10,000 bases of DNA from JAGXTF01 sp040376005 (GTDB taxonomy: Bacteria; Bacteroidota; Bacteroidia; NS11-12g; UBA955). Position 1 is the stretch's first letter. Each line of letters starts with the position of its first letter. The position numbers and the translations under genes were made by a program. The stretch spans positions 1 through 10,000 of the forward strand of contig JBEIRK010000095.1 of assembly GCA_040376005.1 (NCBI GenBank), given 5' to 3'. Positions 7,745-10,000 of the stretch are shown piece after piece. The notes beneath the pieces were generated by a model. It worked only from the letters and a program-made list of their open reading frames with translations, did no database searches and was not told the origin of the DNA.

Positions 7745-8029
7745 ATGAAAATACAATTGATTCAGGGTGAATTTAGCAATAGAGATGCGATGGAATTAAT
7801 CACCAAAATGATTCATGCCAAAATCACCTATCATGAAAATAGAATTCATGCTGAAAGCAGCGAGGAAGATATGAAATACCGCGAAGGGAAAATAAAACAA
7901 TTACAGAAGGAATTGTATGAGTTTCGCGCAGGTATTGAAGGCAGGTGTGAATCAGTTAAGATGCATGCTACCATAGAGATAGAGCCACAGGAAAAGGCAG
8001 GTAAAATTGGAGATAGACAGCAAGGATAA
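7745..8029 (+). CDS. Small cytoplasmic protein of unknown function, first of a tandem pair
   Basis: 94 residues with no signal peptide or membrane segment. It starts MKIQLIQGEFSNRDAMELI, continues with KITYHENRI, then a charged, probably coiled-coil helix (about 42-65, KIKQLQKELYEF), and ends in a beta-like segment MHATIEIEP. The same order of elements occurs in the next gene (IEGDF / KLSFHQ / ALKKELDKL / ICSEIRIR), so the two are probably divergent duplicates. I have seen similar short proteins in Bacteroidota but cannot name a function. The ATG at 7745 lies 11 bases after the isocitrate dehydrogenase stop and has an AAGG ribosome-binding stretch at 7736-7739, so translation coupling is likely. 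The charged C-terminal tail (about 80-94) has no counterpart in the pair. Confidence 0.8.
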   Translation: MKIQLIQGEFSNRDAMELITKMIHAKITYHENRIHAESSEEDMKYREGKIKQLQKELYEFRAGIEGRCESVKMHATIEIEPQEKAGKIGDRQQG

Positions 8030-8042
8030 TTGAAAATATACA

Positions 8043-8345
8043 ATGGAAACTACAATTGAAACGGGTGAAAAATTGCTTCTCATAGAAGGTGATTTTCTCA
8101 CCGAAGAAGCGCGGGATATTTTATTGAATTTATTTCAGAGCAAATTGAGTTTTCATCAACTCAAGAACTTTAGTTCTCAAGTGAAATATGGGCGCGATGA
8201 CGAAACCGCAACCCTGCGTATCCCTGCCTTGAAGAAGGAATTGGATAAGCTCAATGCGCTGTTGAAAGAAGCAGAAAACAAACATAAAAAATTGCATATC
8301 TGCTCAGAAATACGCATCAGAATATCTGAAGAAAATCAAGATTAA
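8043..8345 (+). CDS. Small cytoplasmic protein of unknown function, second of a tandem pair
   Basis: 100 residues, no signal peptide. After a short N-terminal extension (METTIETGEK), residues about 11-38 (LLLIEGDFLTEEARDILLN ... KLSFHQLKN) parallel the start of the preceding protein. The middle contains a longer polar stretch (SSQVKYGRDDETA), then a Lys/Glu/Leu-rich helix at about 58-82 with heptad-like spacing, and a closing strand CSEIRIRISEE. The helix suggests oligomerisation or protein binding, possibly with the sister protein; that is inference. It begins 13 bases after the preceding stop and ends 8 bases before the next start, so it is very likely in the same transcript. No catalytic motif is visible. 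Confidence 0.8.
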   Translation: METTIETGEKLLLIEGDFLTEEARDILLNLFQSKLSFHQLKNFSSQVKYGRDDETATLRIPALKKELDKLNALLKEAENKHKKLHICSEIRIRISEENQD

Positions 8346-8353
8346 TTTCGGAT

Positions 8354-8716
8354 ATGAAACTCAAGTTAAGTCTCTGTGTTGTGCTTGTTTTCTTCGGCCT
8401 AACCGGACTGGAGGCGCAATCCTCAACGCGTCAGTGGGCTACCTGCTTCAGTACTACTAATCAAAAATCCATAGACCAAAAAATGGAGAAATTCTTGGAA
8501 AAGGTGAGCAAGGAAACAGCCTGTCCGTTGAGTGAACTTGCCTATACGGTTGTAACATCATACACCGGATTTTACACTGCTGAATGCCGGCATTTGCCTA
8601 AGAAAATAGTAGTGACAGCCCAAGGAAAAGAGTATACCTACCTGCACCGGGGTCTCAGTGGGGCAGTGGGTTATTGGTTGTTGGGTTCTTGGAAATTAGA
8701 AAAGAAAAACGCCTAA
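8354..8716 (+). CDS. Small secreted protein of unknown function with three cysteines
   Basis: 120 residues. Residues 1-21 form a signal peptide (basic MKLK, then a hydrophobic VVLVFFGL core, ending GLEA-Q), with cleavage likely before Gln22. The only Cys in the signal is at residue 8, too early and out of context for a lipobox, so a soluble periplasmic or secreted protein is more likely than a lipoprotein. The mature part has three cysteines (31, 57, 78), leaving one unpaired if a disulfide forms, and a C-terminal Gly/aromatic segment (LSGAVGYWLLGSWKL, about 100-114). I recognise no family. It follows the paired small genes by only 8 bases, so co-transcription is likely. No terminator follows within the 82 bp before dihydroorotase. 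Confidence 0.78.
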   Translation: MKLKLSLCVVLVFFGLTGLEAQSSTRQWATCFSTTNQKSIDQKMEKFLEKVSKETACPLSELAYTVVTSYTGFYTAECRHLPKKIVVTAQGKEYTYLHRGLSGAVGYWLLGSWKLEKKNA

Positions 8717-8752
8717 TTACATGGATTTTTCAAGTTGTTTACTTCTACTGCA

Positions 8753-8760
8753 TAGGTTTC
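8753..8760 (+). promoter_or_regulatory. Weak -7-like element before dihydroorotase
   Basis: TAGGTTTC matches TAnnTTTG except at the last base and lies 38 bases before the ATG at 8799. A TTG at 8735-8737 is closer (15-base spacer) than the usual -33 distance. The absence of a terminator upstream also allows read-through from the preceding genes. Confidence 0.2.
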
Positions 8761-8798
8761 GTATTTTCCTGTAACAGCATACCTCATTTAAATCAAGC

Positions 8799-10000
8799 AT
8801 GAAAAAAATCCTGATTAAAAATGTACGTTTGGTAAATGAGGGCCGCGTGGATGAATGTGATGTGTTGATTTCAGGACAGCGCATCGAAAAAATAGCACAA
8901 GGCATACCAGCAGACGGGAAGCATGTTGTTGAAGGCAATGGCATGCACCTGTTGCCTGGTTTGATCGACGATCAGGTGCATTTTCGCGAACCTGGGTTGA
9001 CGCACAAGGCGAATATATTTTCAGAATCCAGGGCTGCCGTAGCGGGGGGCATAACTTCATATATGGACATGCCGAATACAATACCCAATACCTTGAGTCT
9101 CGAGCTCTTGGAAGAGAAATATGCCATGGCTGCGCAGCATTCTTTGGCGAATTATTCCTTTTTCATGGGCCTTACACAGACCAATTTGGAAGAGGCCTTA
9201 CGCATAGACAATACGAAGGTGTGCGGTATTACCGATGACGGATTGTACTTCAACGATTCCAAAGGAATATTGGCCAATTATCCTGAATTTTTGGAGCAAT
9301 TGTTTTCGCGATCGAATAGTTTGGTTGCCTTGCACTGTGAGGATGATGCGCGCATTGCCGAAAGAACAGAATTGTTTAAGCAGCAATATGGCAATGACAT
9401 TCCCATGCAGTGTCACGCGGAAATTCGCGATGCAGAGGCCTGTTATTTGGCTACCCAGCGCGCCACAGAGATTGCGCGGAAACACAATGCGCGCTTGCAT
9501 GTGTACCATGTGTCTACAGCCAAGGAGCTGGAATTGTTTGACAACCATATTCCGGTGCGACAAAAGCGCATTACAGCAGAGGCTTGTGTGCATCATTTGT
9601 GGTTTACCCATCAGGATTATGACCGCTTGGGTGCGGGCATTAAATGGAATCCTTCGGTAAAATACAACAGCGATAGGGAAGCCTTGTTGCGCGCTTTGCA
9701 ATTTGATGTGTTGGATATTATCGCCACGGATCATGCGCCACATGCTTGGGCCGAAAAGCAGGGGAATTATTTTCAAGCCTTATCGGGTGGACCCTTAGTG
9801 CAGCATGCCTTACCTGTTTTATTAGAGCTGTATTGGAAGGGGGAAATAAGCTTAGAAAAAATAGTAGAAAAGACAAGCCATCATGTGGCGGAATTGTATA
9901 GAATTAAAGATCGGGGGTATATACGAGAGGGTTATTTCGCCGATTTGGTGTTGGTGGATCTGTATGCCCCGTGGCGGGTACTGGAAAGCAATGTGAAGTA
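8799..10000 (+). CDS. pyrC: Dihydroorotase, partial (runs off the right edge)
   Basis: 400 codons are visible without a stop; class I dihydroorotases are about 420-450 residues, so only a short C-terminal end is missing. The enzyme cyclises carbamoyl-aspartate to dihydroorotate, the third step of UMP synthesis, in the cytoplasm. It is an amidohydrolase TIM barrel. The HxH motif is altered: IDDQVHFREPG has Gln59 in place of the first metal His, with His61 and substrate-binding Arg63 kept. Also present are Asn93 (MPNT), His179 (LHCED), His237 (HVYHVS) and Asp311 (TDHAPH). Where many homologues carry the carboxylated Lys in GIKLFMGSSTG, this protein reads GITDDGLYFNDSKG (Thr145-Asp146-Asp147-Gly148), the TDDG form of the Bacillus and Aquifex class I enzymes, in which an Asp takes part in metal binding. 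The frame is continuous from the ATG at 8799. Gene symbol pyrC is the usual bacterial name. Confidence 0.93.
   Translation, partial: MKKILIKNVRLVNEGRVDECDVLISGQRIEKIAQGIPADGKHVVEGNGMHLLPGLIDDQVHFREPGLTHKANIFSESRAAVAGGITSYMDMPNTIPNTLSLELLEEKYAMAAQHSLANYSFFMGLTQTNLEEALRIDNTKVCGITDDGLYFNDSKGILANYPEFLEQLFSRSNSLVALHCEDDARIAERTELFKQQYGNDIPMQCHAEIRDAEACYLATQRATEIARKHNARLHVYHVSTAKELELFDNHIPVRQKRITAEACVHHLWFTHQDYDRLGAGIKWNPSVKYNSDREALLRALQFDVLDIIATDHAPHAWAEKQGNYFQALSGGPLVQHALPVLLELYWKGEISLEKIVEKTSHHVAELYRIKDRGYIREGYFADLVLVDLYAPWRVLESNVK

Noticed and set aside
8354..8420. Lipoprotein signal on the small secreted protein
   Set aside because: The only Cys in the signal is residue 8, ahead of the hydrophobic core; a lipobox Cys should follow it.
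9235..9660. 141-codon open frame on the plus strand, and the suspicion of a frameshift in dihydroorotase
   Set aside because: The dihydroorotase frame from 8799 is continuous through this stretch and carries HCED, HVYHVS and TDHAPH in order, so no shift is needed.
9198..9776. 192-codon open frame on the minus strand inside dihydroorotase
   Set aside because: Lies wholly antisense to a well-supported dihydroorotase with conserved motifs; its product shows no domain pattern.

Overview
The window most likely comes from a member of the Bacteroidota. The evidence is a giant secreted protein with PKD domains and a C-terminal type IX secretion (T9SS) sorting domain, TAnnTTTG-like promoter elements instead of the usual -10 box, A-rich leaders with little Shine-Dalgarno signal, and a dihydroorotase whose IDDQVHFREPG segment I recall as the Bacteroidota form. 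The species cannot be named from the sequence.

Layout. Bases 1-265 are GC-richer than the rest and rich in potential RNA stems, with no recognisable gene. On the minus strand, 1213-290 encodes a LysR-family regulator. It is divergent, across 89 bp, from a 1527-residue secreted surface protein (1303-5886): signal peptide, parallel beta-helix repeats, Ig-like modules, about six PKD-type modules and a T9SS tail. A 413-bp gap follows, holding a possible 38-codon ORF (or gene remnant), a strong intrinsic terminator at 6123-6152 and an AT-rich promoter region.

Next is a same-strand cluster with 8-13 bp gaps: isocitrate dehydrogenase of the long (Thermus/Rickettsia-like) type (6300-7733), two small tandem proteins that appear to be divergent copies of each other (7745-8029 and 8043-8345), and a small secreted three-cysteine protein (8354-8716). 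The last gene, from 8799 to beyond the right edge, is a dihydroorotase of pyrimidine synthesis.

How they fit. The regulator/surface-protein pair could be a regulatory unit, because they share one short intergenic region, but this is only positional. The isocitrate dehydrogenase (TCA cycle) and dihydroorotase (UMP synthesis) are housekeeping enzymes. The small genes between them have no recognised function and are the most interesting unknowns, together with the dihydroorotase active site, which lacks both the first metal-binding His and the carboxylated Lys and carries a TDDG motif instead. No CRISPR array, tRNA, rRNA or complete mobile element was seen.
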